Positions 1-9,529 of a stretch of DNA of 64,000 nt are shown here, piece after piece (within the stretch, counting starts at the first letter, position 1; each line of letters begins with the position of its first letter). Below the pieces are notes generated by a model. The model was not told where the DNA came from. It was given only the letters and a program-made list of their open reading frames with translations, and did not search any database. Position numbers and translations under genes: made by a program. The stretch comes from Butyrivibrio sp. VCB2006 (GTDB taxonomy: Bacteria > Bacillota > Clostridia > Lachnospirales > Lachnospiraceae), in contig NZ_ATVX01000018.1 of NCBI RefSeq assembly GCF_000420945.1, positions 20,703 through 84,702 of the forward strand. The letters run 5' to 3'.

Positions 1-43
1 TGGAAACACACGAAATATTGTATAATTAAAAGTGTATATCATG

Positions 44-71
44 TTGTAGTAGCTATTCACAGACACATAAT
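44..71 (+). promoter_or_regulatory. weak candidate promoter for the CbiD-like gene
   Basis: TTGTAG at 44-49 and CATAAT at 66-71 are separated by 16 bases and lie about 30 bases before the start codon. A second TATAAT at 21-26 has no -35 box inside the window. Either could be used. Confidence 0.3.
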
Positions 72-102
72 GTTGTGGTTTTGCTAATTTGAGAGGCTTT
101 AT

Positions 103-1305
103 ATGGATCGATTTACTGTTCAGACTCCGAATAGTTTACTTAGCCCTGCTTCATCCGGTGACTGCATGGCAGCTGCCGCATTGGCTGCAGCCAGCGACCT
201 GATCTTCAGGATCAGATTTGACAGCATAACTGTAAGCCACGGTAGTGCAAGCAGAAACATAGAAGTTAAAAGGATTGACGAAAACTGCACAGGCAGACAG
301 TCTGAGTATTCGTGTGTTGTAGAAGGCGCAGCTCCGCCGGACATCAAAGATAGGGCAGAAATCCGCGTTAATGTCTCTTATATAGACGATATTTCCAGGG
401 TAAGCGAGAATGCCCATGTTGATACCAGATTTGCCAATCTCTTCATGGTTGGCGGCGAGGGAATAGGAACAGCCATGGGAAATCAACCAGGATTTCTTAA
501 TGGAGAAGCTTTAATTGATAAGAATGTTCGAAATACCGTTTTTGAAACGGTGGCTGATGTATGTGAGATTTCAGATGGAGCTCAGCTACTTCTTATCACT
601 GTGAGCTGCCCGGAAGGAATGATGATAGCGGCAGGAAATGCCATGGGTCAGACTATGTTCACAGGCGGAATATCCATTATCGGAGAACACGCCACACTGC
701 CCAAGATTCATCAGAGAGAAATTACCGAATCAATTGACAGACAGATAAAAATGCAGGTAGAACAGGGAGTTACAAGTGTTTTGGTTGCTCCGGGAGGCTA
801 CTGCGCTGATAAAATCAATAATGAGCTTCATGTGCCGCTTAATACAGCTGTTTATTGTTATAACTACCCGGGACAGGCTATTGATACCTGTGCTTCTCTT
901 GGAGTCACCTACATGCTTCTTGTGGGCAATGTAGGTAAGCTGGTTAAATTGGCTGCAGGTATTACAAATACCAATTCATATGCTTCGGATGGCAGAAGAG
1001 AGATATTTGCTGCCCATACAGCTATAGTTGGTGGAACATCCAGTCAGGTCAGAACAGTGATGAGCTGTCTTACCTGTGATGAGATACTGAATCTACTGAA
1101 TAACTGGGGACTTAGAGACAGAGTAATGGCCAGTATCATGCATTCTATCAGCGAATACGGCAGTATCAGAAGCCATAGAAGGCTTAATCTTGCTGTTGCG
1201 CTGTTTTCGGAGGAATTTGGACTTCTGGGATACACACAGAACACAAAAAATGTTCTGATTAAGGTTTCTCAAGAACAATTTGCATTGTCACGTAAGCTAA
1301 AATAG
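103..1305 (+). CDS. CbiD-like protein (cobalt-precorrin-5B C1-methyltransferase family), divergent
   Basis: The 400-residue protein follows the CbiD fold order: an N-terminal SGDCMAAAALAAA segment in place of the usual TTGTCAAAAAKAA motif, a PPDIKDRAEI segment where canonical CbiD has the DPDVT region, a GGEGIG loop, ITVSCPEG, then GGISIIGEHATL and a GNVGKLVKLAAG stretch near the C-terminus. CbiD methylates C1 of cobalt-precorrin-5B in anaerobic cobalamin synthesis. The AINPVPR-type motif is degenerate here (ALIDKNVRNT), and no other corrinoid gene is in the window. It may be an active but diverged enzyme or a paralog with another role. The start is ATG 103, preceded by a GAGAGG ribosome site. 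trpS follows on the same strand after 64 bases. Confidence 0.7.
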   Translation: MDRFTVQTPNSLLSPASSGDCMAAAALAAASDLIFRIRFDSITVSHGSASRNIEVKRIDENCTGRQSEYSCVVEGAAPPDIKDRAEIRVNVSYIDDISRVSENAHVDTRFANLFMVGGEGIGTAMGNQPGFLNGEALIDKNVRNTVFETVADVCEISDGAQLLLITVSCPEGMMIAAGNAMGQTMFTGGISIIGEHATLPKIHQREITESIDRQIKMQVEQGVTSVLVAPGGYCADKINNELHVPLNTAVYCYNYPGQAIDTCASLGVTYMLLVGNVGKLVKLAAGITNTNSYASDGRREIFAAHTAIVGGTSSQVRTVMSCLTCDEILNLLNNWGLRDRVMASIMHSISEYGSIRSHRRLNLAVALFSEEFGLLGYTQNTKNVLIKVSQEQFALSRKLK

Positions 1306-1369
1306 AGTATTCTATATTAGATACTATTTTGAATAGTAAAAAGTTTTGCGTTTAGGAGATATTGGGGAA

Positions 1370-2467
1370 ATGAGTAAGATTATTTTGACTGGAGACCGCC
1401 CTACAGGAAAGCTTCACGTAGGTCATTACGTAGGCTCTCTTCGCAGAAGGGTTGAGCTTCAGAATTCTGGGGAATTTGATAAAATTTTTATCATGATCGC
1501 TGATGCGCAGGCTCTTACTGATAATGCTGACAACCCAGAGAAGGTTCGTCAGAACATTATTGAGGTTGCGCTGGATTATCTTGCGGTAGGTCTTGATCCT
1601 GCCAAGTCTACACTGTTTATACAGTCACAGATTCCGGAACTTACAGAGTTATCTTTTTATTATATGAACCTTGTTACAGTTTCAAGACTTCAGAGAAACC
1701 CTACTGTTAAGTCTGAAATTGCCATGAGAAACTTCGAGACAAGTATTCCTGTTGGATTCTTTACATATCCTATCAGCCAGGCTGCTGATATCACAGCATT
1801 CAAGGCTACTACAGTTCCTGTTGGTGAGGATCAGGAGCCTATGCTTGAGCAGTGTAAGGAAATCGTAAGGAAGTTTAATTCAGTTTATGGTGAAGCTCTG
1901 GTTGAGCCGGAAATTCTTTTACCTGATAATGCTGCATGCCTCCGTCTTCCTGGTATTGACGGTAAGGCCAAGATGAGTAAGTCTCTTGGTAACTGCATCT
2001 ACCTTTCAGAGGAACCTGAGTCAATTCAGAAGAAGGTTATGAGCATGTTCACAGATCCTAATCACCTTAGAGTCGAGGATCCAGGCCAGGTTGAAGGTAA
2101 TCCTGTATTTATTTATCTTGATGCCTTTGCCAAGGATGAGCATTTTGCAGAATTTGCTCCTGATTATGCTAATCTTCAGGAGATGAAGGGTCACTATTCA
2201 AGAGGCGGACTGGGCGATGTTAAGGTTAAGAGATTCCTTAATAACGTTCTTCAGGCTGAGCTTGAGCCTATCCGCAATAGGAGAAAAGAGTTCCAGAAGG
2301 ATATACCTTATGTATATGAGGTACTTAGAAAGGGAAGCCAGGTAGCTGAGGAAGTTGCTGCACAGACACTTGCTGATGTAAAGAAAGCAATGAAGATCAA
2401 CTATTTTGACGATAAAGAACTTATAGCTATGCAATCTGCAAAGTATGAGGAGAATGGCGACTTATGA
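1370..2467 (+). CDS. trpS: tryptophanyl-tRNA synthetase
   Basis: A cytoplasmic class I aminoacyl-tRNA synthetase that charges tRNA-Trp. The 365-residue length is slightly above the usual ~330-340. The HIGH-like motif is HVGH at residues 16-19 and KMSKS is at 201-205. The N-terminus [16 protein letters not shown] is diagnostic of the Trp enzyme. The start is taken at ATG 1370 because AGGAG sits at 1354-1358; an in-frame TTG at 1346 lies upstream of that site and is unlikely. The stop overlaps the glgA start by four bases (ATGA), which points to translational coupling with an unrelated glycogen gene. Confidence 0.95.
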   Translation: MSKIILTGDRPTGKLHVGHYVGSLRRRVELQNSGEFDKIFIMIADAQALTDNADNPEKVRQNIIEVALDYLAVGLDPAKSTLFIQSQIPELTELSFYYMNLVTVSRLQRNPTVKSEIAMRNFETSIPVGFFTYPISQAADITAFKATTVPVGEDQEPMLEQCKEIVRKFNSVYGEALVEPEILLPDNAACLRLPGIDGKAKMSKSLGNCIYLSEEPESIQKKVMSMFTDPNHLRVEDPGQVEGNPVFIYLDAFAKDEHFAEFAPDYANLQEMKGHYSRGGLGDVKVKRFLNNVLQAELEPIRNRRKEFQKDIPYVYEVLRKGSQVAEEVAAQTLADVKKAMKINYFDDKELIAMQSAKYEENGDL

Positions 2468-3909
2468 AAAACATCCTTTTTGTAGCTTCTGAAGGAGTAC
2501 CATTTATAAAAACTGGTGGACTTGCTGATGTAGTTGGATCACTTCCTAAGGATATCGACAAGAGATATTTTGATGTTCGCGTGATTCTGCCACTATATAA
2601 ATGCATTAATCAGCAGCTCAAAGAGAAGATGGAGTATATATCCAATTTTTACATGGATTTCCATTGGAAAAATGAGTATGTAGGTATCTTCAGAGCCGAA
2701 GTTGATGGAATTAAGTACTATTTTATTGATAATGAGTTTTATTTTAACGGGATGAAGCCTTATGGAGATGATGTTCTCTTTGAGATTGAGAAGTTTGCGT
2801 TCTTCTCAAAGGCAGCACTCTCAATTCTTCCTGTTATTGATTTTAGGCCTGATATCATCCATTGCCATGACTGGCAGACCGGTCTTGTTCCCGTATATCT
2901 CAAGGAGAGATTCCAGGGCAGCGAATTCTACAGAGGAATTAAGGCCATTATGACAATTCATAACCTTAAATTTCAGGGCAAATGGGATATTAAGGCTGTT
3001 CAGGATATTACAGGACTTCCTGATTATTATTTCACACCTGATAAGCTTGGACTTTTCAAGGATGCTAACCTTCTTAAGGGCGGTATTGTTTATGCAGATG
3101 CCATTACTACAGTTAGTAAGGCTTATGCAGAGGAAATCAAGACTCAGTTCTATGGTGAGGAACTTGACGGACTCCTTCGCGCTAGGGCTAATGACCTTAG
3201 AGGTATTGTAAATGGTATTGATTATACTGACTTTAATCCGGAGACAGATAAGTATATTCCATATCAGTACAATGCTATAAACTTCCGTAAAGAGAAGGTT
3301 AAGAATAAGAGAGCACTTCAGAAGGAACTTGGTCTTAAGGAAGACGACAAGTGCATGATGATCGGTATTGTATCAAGACTTACTGATCAGAAGGGCTTTG
3401 ACCTTATTAACTATGTTCTTGATGAACTTTGTCAGGATGCTATCCAGCTTGTTGTGCTTGGTACAGGAACTGAGCAGTATGAGAATGCTTTCAGACATTT
3501 TGACTGGAAGTATCACGATAAGGTTTCTGCAAATATTTATTATTCAGAGCCTATGTCTCATAAGATTTATGCTGCATCTGATGCATTCCTTATGCCATCA
3601 CTGTTTGAGCCTTGCGGACTTTCACAGCTCATGGCACTTAGATATGGTACTATTCCGATTGTGCGTCAGACAGGTGGACTTATTGATACTGTTGAGCCTT
3701 ACAACAAGTTTGAGAGCACAGGAACCGGCTTTGGATTCCTTAACTATAATGCTCATGAGATGCTTGGAACCATCAGAGAAGCTGAACATGTATACTATGA
3801 TCAGAAACGTGAATGGAACAAGATGATCGACAGAGCTATGGCAGTTGACTTCTCATGGAAGGTTTCCGCTGAGAAGTACCAGGAAATGTACGACTGGTTA
3901 AAACCATAA
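2464..3909 (+). CDS. glgA: glycogen synthase (ADP-glucose, GT5)
   Basis: GT5 glucosyltransferase that extends alpha-1,4-glucan from ADP-glucose; 481 residues, normal for GlgA. The substrate-binding KTGGLADV motif begins at residue 16, HDWQTGLVP lies in the N-terminal Rossmann domain, and the C-terminal GT-B domain carries [11 protein letters not shown] and [10 protein letters not shown]. No glgB, glgC or glgP lies nearby, so it is separated from other glycogen genes. It overlaps the trpS stop codon and is followed by a long palindrome that may act as its terminator. Confidence 0.95.
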   Translation: MKNILFVASEGVPFIKTGGLADVVGSLPKDIDKRYFDVRVILPLYKCINQQLKEKMEYISNFYMDFHWKNEYVGIFRAEVDGIKYYFIDNEFYFNGMKPYGDDVLFEIEKFAFFSKAALSILPVIDFRPDIIHCHDWQTGLVPVYLKERFQGSEFYRGIKAIMTIHNLKFQGKWDIKAVQDITGLPDYYFTPDKLGLFKDANLLKGGIVYADAITTVSKAYAEEIKTQFYGEELDGLLRARANDLRGIVNGIDYTDFNPETDKYIPYQYNAINFRKEKVKNKRALQKELGLKEDDKCMMIGIVSRLTDQKGFDLINYVLDELCQDAIQLVVLGTGTEQYENAFRHFDWKYHDKVSANIYYSEPMSHKIYAASDAFLMPSLFEPCGLSQLMALRYGTIPIVRQTGGLIDTVEPYNKFESTGTGFGFLNYNAHEMLGTIREAEHVYYDQKREWNKMIDRAMAVDFSWKVSAEKYQEMYDWLKP

Positions 3910-3923
3910 TTCGACAATAGGAC

Positions 3924-4138
3924 GGCAGAATTAGTAAAGAATTGCTCACAAGATTTCAAGCTTTGCTCATTTCTGGCTCGTCGTAATTTGCTTAAACTCA
4001 TAAAAGAAGGATAGCCTCCTTTCAGCGTTGTTCAAAGAAGTCGGCTATCCTTCTTTTCTTTGTTTTGTAAATTATCTCCTCGTGCGAATGATTCGCAAAG
4101 ATTGAATCTCTTACTTGCAATTTCTTAACTAATTCTGC
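3924..4138. repeat. 215-bp imperfect palindrome, hairpin element
   Basis: The whole stretch folds on itself. The inner arms at 4002-4016 and 4043-4057 are perfectly complementary over 15 bp and end in a T-rich run on either strand, so the core can serve as a terminator after glgA. The complementarity continues outward at roughly 75 percent identity to 3924 and 4138, giving arms of about 95 bases around a 26-base loop. This is much longer than an ordinary terminator and resembles a decayed MITE-like element or a long structured RNA. It fills most of the 389-base gap between glgA and the flippase gene. Confidence 0.75.
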
Positions 4139-4226
4139 CTGTTTTCTGCCAGCCAAATAATATGTAAACAATTTTGATATTAATGTACACGGATATACGC
4201 GTTGTTTAAAGCGCTTTTGGGGAATG

Positions 4227-4255
4227 TTGACACTGGGAGAGTTCTTAATCATAAT
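4227..4255 (+). promoter_or_regulatory. sigma-A promoter for the flippase gene
   Basis: TTGACA at 4227-4232, a 17-base spacer and CATAAT at 4250-4255, about 44 bases before the start codon. Confidence 0.7.
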
Positions 4256-4298
4256 ATTTGAAGTGAGATGAGATTTCAGGATTGGAAATAATATATAG

Positions 4299-6014
4299 AT
4301 GAGTAATAACGATATTATTAAAGAAAATAAGAAAAGCCTTCTGATGAATGCCGGAATTTTGGCGGCGGCGGGACTGATAAGTAAGGTTATCGGCCTTTTG
4401 TATAGAAGTCCACTGGCGTCAATAATCGGAGATGAAGGCAACGGATATTATGGGACGGCTTATGAGATATACGCCATAGTTCTTTTGATATCTTCTTATA
4501 GTATTCCATCAGCCATGTCCAAGATTATTTCTGCAAGGCTGGCTGTGGGAGAGTATAAAACTGCACAGAGAATATTTAAATGTGCTTTGGTATACGTAAC
4601 CATCGTAGGACTAATAGGAAGTCTTATCCTGTTTTTGGGAGCTGACTTTTTAGCTGCAGGTAGAGCAGCAACAGTTCTTAGATTCTTTGCACCAACTATT
4701 TTTGTGTTTGGATTTTTGGGTGTTCTTCGTGGATATTTCCAGGCCCAGAGAACAATGGTTCCATCCTCGGTTTCTCAGATTCTGGAGCAGCTATTGAATG
4801 CAGTGGTTAGTGTAGGCGCAGCGTACTATCTTACAGGACTTGCAGGTTATGAGGATGAGCATAAAAGAGCTATGTACGGTGCTATCGGAAGTGCTCTTGG
4901 AACGGGCAGTGGTGTTCTTATTGCTCTTATATTCATGCTTCACATCTATCTTTTTAATAGAAAAGAGATACATAAAAGACTTGATGGGGATACACACCAA
5001 GTTCTGCCGGATAAAGAGATATATAAGATGATCATTTTGATCGTTACTCCATTTATCCTTAGCACTGCAATCTATAACCTTTCTTCTTCATTGAATGCTA
5101 CGTTGTTTAGCAGAATTCTGATGTATGTCAGACATGTGGATGAATCCAAGGTTGCATCTATGTATGGAATTTTTAATGGTAAATCCAAGATAATAACCAG
5201 CCTTCCAATTGCTCTTGCAAGTGCGGCAGCTTCAGCAATGCTTCCTGAGGTGTCAGCTCTTTTGGCAAAGGGAGACAAGGAAGCAGCCAGCAACACTATT
5301 TCCAAGGTTACCAAGGTAATCTTACTTATAGCTATTCCAAGTGCTGTTGGATTATTTGCTCTGGCAAGGCCGGTAATTATGATTCTGTTTCCGCAAAGAG
5401 CATCTATTCCGGAAGCTGCATTACTACTTAAGTATCTGGCTATTACTGTTGTGTTTTACTCACTTTCTACAATATCTAACGCAGTGCTTCAGGGTATCGG
5501 GAAGGTTAACACTCCTGTAGTTAATGCCTTTTTGGCACTTATAGTTCAGACGGCTTTGCTTGCAGCTCTTTTGCTGTTTACTGATCTAGGCGGTGTGGCA
5601 CTTTGCATCGTTACTATTGTATATTCGCTACTGATGTGTATTTTGAATAGCATGTCTCTTAAAAAGAGTATTACTACCAATAATGATTTTAAGAAAACTT
5701 ATGTATTGCCTTCCATAGCAGCAGTTGTGATGGGAGTGCTTGCATATTTATCCTACGTTTTGATGAATTTCCTGATTTTTAGTATCAGCAAGATGGTCAA
5801 TGCAGGAACATTAGCTGATATGGCATTTAAAGATTACATGTATTCAAGCTACTTTGTAAATCTCTTTTCCGCAATGGTAGCAATGGTGCTGGCTGTGATA
5901 GTTTACTTTGTAGTGCTTATCAGGATTGGCGGCGCATCAGAGTCAGAAATCAGGAGAATTCCTAAGGCTTATCTTCTGATTAACATTATGAAAAAACTTA
6001 GAATCTTGAAGTGA
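4299..6014 (+). CDS. MurJ/SpoVB-like polysaccharide or lipid II flippase (MOP superfamily)
   Basis: A 571-residue integral membrane protein with about 14 hydrophobic segments. The N-terminal SLLMNAGILAAAGLISKVIGLLYRSPL followed by GDEGNGYYGTAYEIY matches the SpoVB/YtgP branch of MVF-type flippases, which move lipid-linked cell wall or polysaccharide precursors across the membrane. Position 4299 is an ATG without a strong ribosome site (GGAAATAATATATAG upstream), so weak initiation or a near-leaderless transcript is possible. It is followed after 20 bases by an M42 peptidase, probably in one transcript. I cannot tell MurJ, SpoVB and capsule flippase roles apart. Confidence 0.85.
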   Translation: MSNNDIIKENKKSLLMNAGILAAAGLISKVIGLLYRSPLASIIGDEGNGYYGTAYEIYAIVLLISSYSIPSAMSKIISARLAVGEYKTAQRIFKCALVYVTIVGLIGSLILFLGADFLAAGRAATVLRFFAPTIFVFGFLGVLRGYFQAQRTMVPSSVSQILEQLLNAVVSVGAAYYLTGLAGYEDEHKRAMYGAIGSALGTGSGVLIALIFMLHIYLFNRKEIHKRLDGDTHQVLPDKEIYKMIILIVTPFILSTAIYNLSSSLNATLFSRILMYVRHVDESKVASMYGIFNGKSKIITSLPIALASAAASAMLPEVSALLAKGDKEAASNTISKVTKVILLIAIPSAVGLFALARPVIMILFPQRASIPEAALLLKYLAITVVFYSLSTISNAVLQGIGKVNTPVVNAFLALIVQTALLAALLLFTDLGGVALCIVTIVYSLLMCILNSMSLKKSITTNNDFKKTYVLPSIAAVVMGVLAYLSYVLMNFLIFSISKMVNAGTLADMAFKDYMYSSYFVNLFSAMVAMVLAVIVYFVVLIRIGGASESEIRRIPKAYLLINIMKKLRILK

Positions 6015-6034
6015 TTATGAAAGGATAAAAAGAC

Positions 6035-7120
6035 ATGGCAGTAAAGAAAACAACAGGTAAAACAACAAAAACTGTAAAAAAGATCGATCTTACAAAATAC
6101 ACAGATTTCATAGTTGAGGAGACCACAAAGCTTCTTAACATCGATTCACCGACAGGTTATACGGAGGAAGCTGCAGCCTGGGTTAAAAAAGAGTTTGAGA
6201 AGCTGGGCTTTAAGGCTACTCTTACAAATAAGGGCGGAGTTATCGTTGATCTTACAGGAAAAGATAAAAAGAACGGCCTTTTGTTAGAAGCTCACACAGA
6301 CACTCTTGGAGGAATGGTAGCTACTATCAAGGGAAACGGAAGGCTTCAGCTTACTAACCTTGGCGGTATGAATCCGAATAATGCTGAGACAGAGAATGTA
6401 AGAGTTGTTACTAAGTTTGATGGCGTTTATGAGGGAACATTCCAGCTTAATAATGCATCAATCCATGTAAACGGCGATTATGATGATACCAAGAGAAGCT
6501 GGGAAACCTGCGAAGTAGTTCTTGATGAAGATGTTAAGAGCAAGGAAGATACAGAAAAGCTTGGAATCTCAGTTGGTGATATTGTATGCTTTGAGCCAAA
6601 TGTGAGAGTTACTAAGTCCGGCTATATCAAATCAAGATTCCTTGATGATAAGCTCAGTGTTGGTATACTTCTTGGACTTGCCAAGTATATCAAGGATAAA
6701 AAGGTCACACCAAAGAGAGCTCTTTATGCTCATATAACAGTTTATGAGGAAGTTGGCCATGGCGGATGTGGAAGCGTTCCTGAGGGCTGCACAGAGGCTA
6801 TATCAGTGGATATGGGCTGTGTAGGAGAGGGTCTTACCTGCACTGAAAAACAGGTATCTATCTGTGCTAAGGATAGTGGTGGCCCTTATAGCTTTGAAAT
6901 TGTTAAGGCTCTTACCAAGGCTGCTGTAGATAGTGGCGCGGATTATGCTGTAGATATTTATCCTCACTATGGAAGCGATGTTGAAGCTACCCTTCGCTCA
7001 GGAAATGATTTAAGACACGGTCTTATTGGAGCTGGCGTTTATGCTTCTCACGGCTATGAGAGAAGCCACAGAGACGGCGCAGAGAACACGCTTAGACTTC
7101 TTGTACAGTACGCACTTTGA
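6035..7120 (+). CDS. M42 family metallopeptidase (glutamyl/leucyl aminopeptidase type)
   Basis: A co-catalytic two-metal aminopeptidase of family M42, expected to trim peptides in the cytoplasm. Metal-site motifs in order are EAHTDT (His87, Asp89), SRFLDDKLSVG with the bridging Asp, the YEEVGHGG pair (Glu238/Glu239), the SVDMG Asp, and a C-terminal ASHGYERSH His. The 361 residues fit the family. The first ~16 residues are a Lys/Thr-rich extension. AAAGGATAAAAAGAC upstream is an adequate ribosome site. Together with the Opp importer it would fit a peptide-using life style, which is inference. Confidence 0.9.
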   Translation: MAVKKTTGKTTKTVKKIDLTKYTDFIVEETTKLLNIDSPTGYTEEAAAWVKKEFEKLGFKATLTNKGGVIVDLTGKDKKNGLLLEAHTDTLGGMVATIKGNGRLQLTNLGGMNPNNAETENVRVVTKFDGVYEGTFQLNNASIHVNGDYDDTKRSWETCEVVLDEDVKSKEDTEKLGISVGDIVCFEPNVRVTKSGYIKSRFLDDKLSVGILLGLAKYIKDKKVTPKRALYAHITVYEEVGHGGCGSVPEGCTEAISVDMGCVGEGLTCTEKQVSICAKDSGGPYSFEIVKALTKAAVDSGADYAVDIYPHYGSDVEATLRSGNDLRHGLIGAGVYASHGYERSHRDGAENTLRLLVQYAL

Positions 7121-7140
7121 TCAGAAAATTTTTTTACCTA

Positions 7141-7169
7141 TTACATGAATAAAAATTTTCTGCTATAAT
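7141..7169 (+). promoter_or_regulatory. extended -10 promoter with a ~115-base leader
   Basis: TTACAT at 7141-7146, a 17-base spacer and TATAAT at 7164-7169 preceded by TGC, an extended -10. Transcription should start near 7176, leaving a leader of about 115 bases before the DUF2798 gene. The leader contains a small CACC/GGTG hairpin near 7222-7235 but I recognise no known riboswitch class. Confidence 0.75.
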
Positions 7170-7289
7170 CTGAAACCGACTCTAAAAATGAAGATGAAAA
7201 AGCTGGTAGCATTGGAAACGCACACCTTGTGGTGATAACGAACAACACGCTTAAGATCTTCCCCGGTAATTGAAAGGAGATTTTCAAGC

Positions 7290-7790
7290 ATGTTACCACA
7301 GAATAAGTTTCAGGATGTTATTTTTACTGTTTTCATGGCATTTGTCATGGTTTATGCAATGATCTGCTATAATATTGCCCTTAACGTAGGTGGTATGCAG
7401 AATTTTGTATTTCTTGCAGCATTTAAGGAAATGCTGATAATGTGGCCTATCGCCATTGTACTAGAGCTATTATTTGTTGGAAAGCTGGCTCAGAAACTTG
7501 CATTTAGATTTGTCACACCAGGCAAAGACCCGATGATTATGATCATTCTTGCTATTTCAGCTATGTCAGTGTGTCTTATGTGCCCACTTATGAGCCTTGT
7601 GGCAACATTCCTTTTTAAGAATGCAGGCTCGGAAATCGTTGCAGTATGGCTTCAGACTACAGTCATGAATTTCCCAATGGCTCTTTGCTGGCAGATATTC
7701 TTTGCAGGACCTTTGGTAAGAAATGTATTTGGTTTCTTTGTAAAAAAGCTTTCTAGGAAGAATTCTGCAGATCTTAGAAAAACAGCGTAA
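7290..7790 (+). CDS. DUF2798 membrane protein
   Basis: A 166-residue protein with four hydrophobic segments. The features FTVFMAFVMVYAMICYN near the N-terminus and the GKDPMIMII loop are typical of DUF2798, a small-membrane-protein family of unknown function. The start is ATG 7290 behind GAAAGGAGA. It has its own extended -10 promoter and a terminator, so it is a single-gene unit. A C-terminal Lys/Arg-rich tail suggests the C-terminus is cytoplasmic. Confidence 0.8.
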   Translation: MLPQNKFQDVIFTVFMAFVMVYAMICYNIALNVGGMQNFVFLAAFKEMLIMWPIAIVLELLFVGKLAQKLAFRFVTPGKDPMIMIILAISAMSVCLMCPLMSLVATFLFKNAGSEIVAVWLQTTVMNFPMALCWQIFFAGPLVRNVFGFFVKKLSRKNSADLRKTA

Positions 7791-7827
7791 AAGAATATAA
7801 ACACATCATTAAAATATAGGTGTGATG

Positions 7828-7868
7828 TGGCATATAGTGGTAATGAAACTGCTATATGCCATTTTTAT
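7828..7868 (+). terminator. rho-independent terminator after DUF2798
   Basis: TGGCATATAG at 7828-7837 pairs with CTATATGCCA at 7852-7861, followed by TTTTT. Confidence 0.85.
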
Positions 7869-8015
7869 GTCTTTTTCATATATAATTCAACAAAGAAGCT
7901 CATAATGTTGTATCATAAATAGATCTGATACGTGATTTTGCTGGGACCCAAAAAGCAAATGGTAAACAGCCAGGATGTGACATCAAAAGAAAAAATATAA
8001 TTGGGGGATACCAAA

Positions 8016-8516
8016 ATGGCATTAGAAACAGAATTCAAATTTACGCTTGAGGATGTTAAGGCGGCTGCCCTTGTAAGCTTGAAGAGTAAGAAAAAGATTT
8101 TCAGAATAATTGGTGTATTGCTAATAGTTATAATTGCTCTCGGTGTGTTTCTTTTATGTGTTTCAGAAGATAAAATGTTTCCTATTATGTGCATTGTAAT
8201 AGCAGTTTTATACATTCCACTTGTGTTTGGTCTTAATCTTTATATGGTCAAGCAAAATTATAACGCAAACAAAAGTATTAAAGACGCTACAATTCATTAC
8301 GTTTTCAGAGATGAAGACTTTGATATTGATACTGGAAAAACCTTTGGCAAAGTAAGATATGAAGTATTATATTCGATTGTAGAAGACGAGAAATACATTC
8401 TATTAAAACCTTCACCAAGACAGATGTACATTGTTAAGAAAGAATACTGCTCAGACGAACTTCTGGCATTTCTTCATACAAAGGCAGAAATGGTAAATGC
8501 AAATAGGAAAAAATAG
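8016..8516 (+). CDS. YcxB-like membrane protein
   Basis: A 166-residue protein beginning METFKF-like (MALETEFKFTLEDVK), then two close hydrophobic helices at about residues 32-50 and 53-75, then a C-terminal soluble domain with IHYVFRDEDFDI and LKPSPRQMYIVKKEY. This matches the YcxB-like C-terminal domain family, whose role is unknown. ATG 8016 is chosen because GGGGGA at 8003-8008 precedes it; an in-frame TTG at 8001 would overlap that site. Confidence 0.7.
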   Translation: MALETEFKFTLEDVKAAALVSLKSKKKIFRIIGVLLIVIIALGVFLLCVSEDKMFPIMCIVIAVLYIPLVFGLNLYMVKQNYNANKSIKDATIHYVFRDEDFDIDTGKTFGKVRYEVLYSIVEDEKYILLKPSPRQMYIVKKEYCSDELLAFLHTKAEMVNANRKK

Positions 8517-8575
8517 TACATATAAGATAGATACAAAAAGTAATTATCTGATAAAAGAAAAATGGAAGATGATAA

Positions 8576-9511
8576 ATGATAATTCAATCAGGCTCACGCA
8601 CTGACATTCCTGCTTTCTATGCTGATTGGTTTGCAAACAGGCTTAGGGAAGGCTATGTTTATGTGCGAAATCCTTACAATATGACATATGTTACAAAGTA
8701 TATACTTCATCCATCCGTAGTGGATCTGATTAGCTTTTGCTCCAAGAATCCGAAGCCTATGCTGAAGTATTTAGATCTTTTACGACCATATGGTATGTAC
8801 TGGTATGTAACGATTACTGGCTATGGAAGAGACATTGAGCCAAATGTTCCGGATATTCCTGATGTAATTGAGACCTTCAAGAGGCTTTCAGAATTTGCTG
8901 GCATTGATTCTATGGGATGGCGCTATGATCCTATTTTCTTGGATGATAAATATACCAAAGAATATCATTTGGAGAAGTTTGAAGAGATTGCTACGGCGCT
9001 TGATGGCTACACAAATACAAGCGTTATAAGCTTTATTGACATATATCAGAAGGTAAAAAAGAATTTTCCGGAAGCAAGGGCATTGGAAAAAGAAGACCGA
9101 ATGTACCTTGGTGAAAGGATGGCACGGATAGCGAGGGAACATGGAATGGTCCTTCGTCCCTGCGCAGAAGGAAATGAACTGGAAGTGTTCGGTGCAGATT
9201 GCAGTGGTTGTATGACTCAGGCTATTTATGAGAAGGCTGTTCATAACACCATGAATTTTCCTAAGATTAAGAATGCAAGAGAAACATGTAAGTGTTTCCT
9301 TGGAAATGATATTGGTATGTACAATACCTGTCTTCATATGTGCAAATACTGTTATGCCAATTATGATTACAAGACTGTTATGGATAATCATGCAAATCAT
9401 GATCCCAAGTCGCCTCTTTTAATAGGTCACATAAGACCCGAGGACGAGATTCATCAGATAGAGCAAAAGAGCTGGATTGATGGACAATTGACATTTGATT
9501 TTTTGAAATGA
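8576..9511 (+). CDS. DUF1848 family protein with a C-terminal cysteine cluster
   Basis: The 311-residue protein has the DUF1848 signature at its N-terminus (SGSRTDIPAFYADWFANRL, YVYVRNPYN). Near the C-terminus lie CSGC, CKCFLGNDIGMYNTC and HMCKYCYANYDY, a Cys pattern that looks like an iron-sulfur or zinc site and recalls the ends of radical-enzyme families, although the canonical CX3CX2C motif is not at the N-terminus. The function is unknown. It lies just upstream of the double-glycine-leader peptide gene on the same strand, with 90 bases and a candidate promoter between, so a functional link is possible but unproven. The start is ATG 8576 behind GGAAGATGATAA. Confidence 0.8.
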   Translation: MIIQSGSRTDIPAFYADWFANRLREGYVYVRNPYNMTYVTKYILHPSVVDLISFCSKNPKPMLKYLDLLRPYGMYWYVTITGYGRDIEPNVPDIPDVIETFKRLSEFAGIDSMGWRYDPIFLDDKYTKEYHLEKFEEIATALDGYTNTSVISFIDIYQKVKKNFPEARALEKEDRMYLGERMARIAREHGMVLRPCAEGNELEVFGADCSGCMTQAIYEKAVHNTMNFPKIKNARETCKCFLGNDIGMYNTCLHMCKYCYANYDYKTVMDNHANHDPKSPLLIGHIRPEDEIHQIEQKSWIDGQLTFDFLK

Positions 9512-9529
9512 AAATTTTTGCCACATTTT

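Noticed and set aside
4022..4441. 139-codon minus-strand reading frame over the flippase start
   Set aside because: It overlaps a well-supported plus-strand gene and the right arm of the palindrome, and has no ribosome site or recognisable domain.
7176..7289. Known riboswitch before DUF2798
   Set aside because: I compared it by eye with preQ1, ZTP, fluoride, guanidine and THF patterns and found no match.
8888..9400. 170-codon minus-strand reading frame
   Set aside because: It lies wholly opposite the DUF1848 gene and shows no domain.
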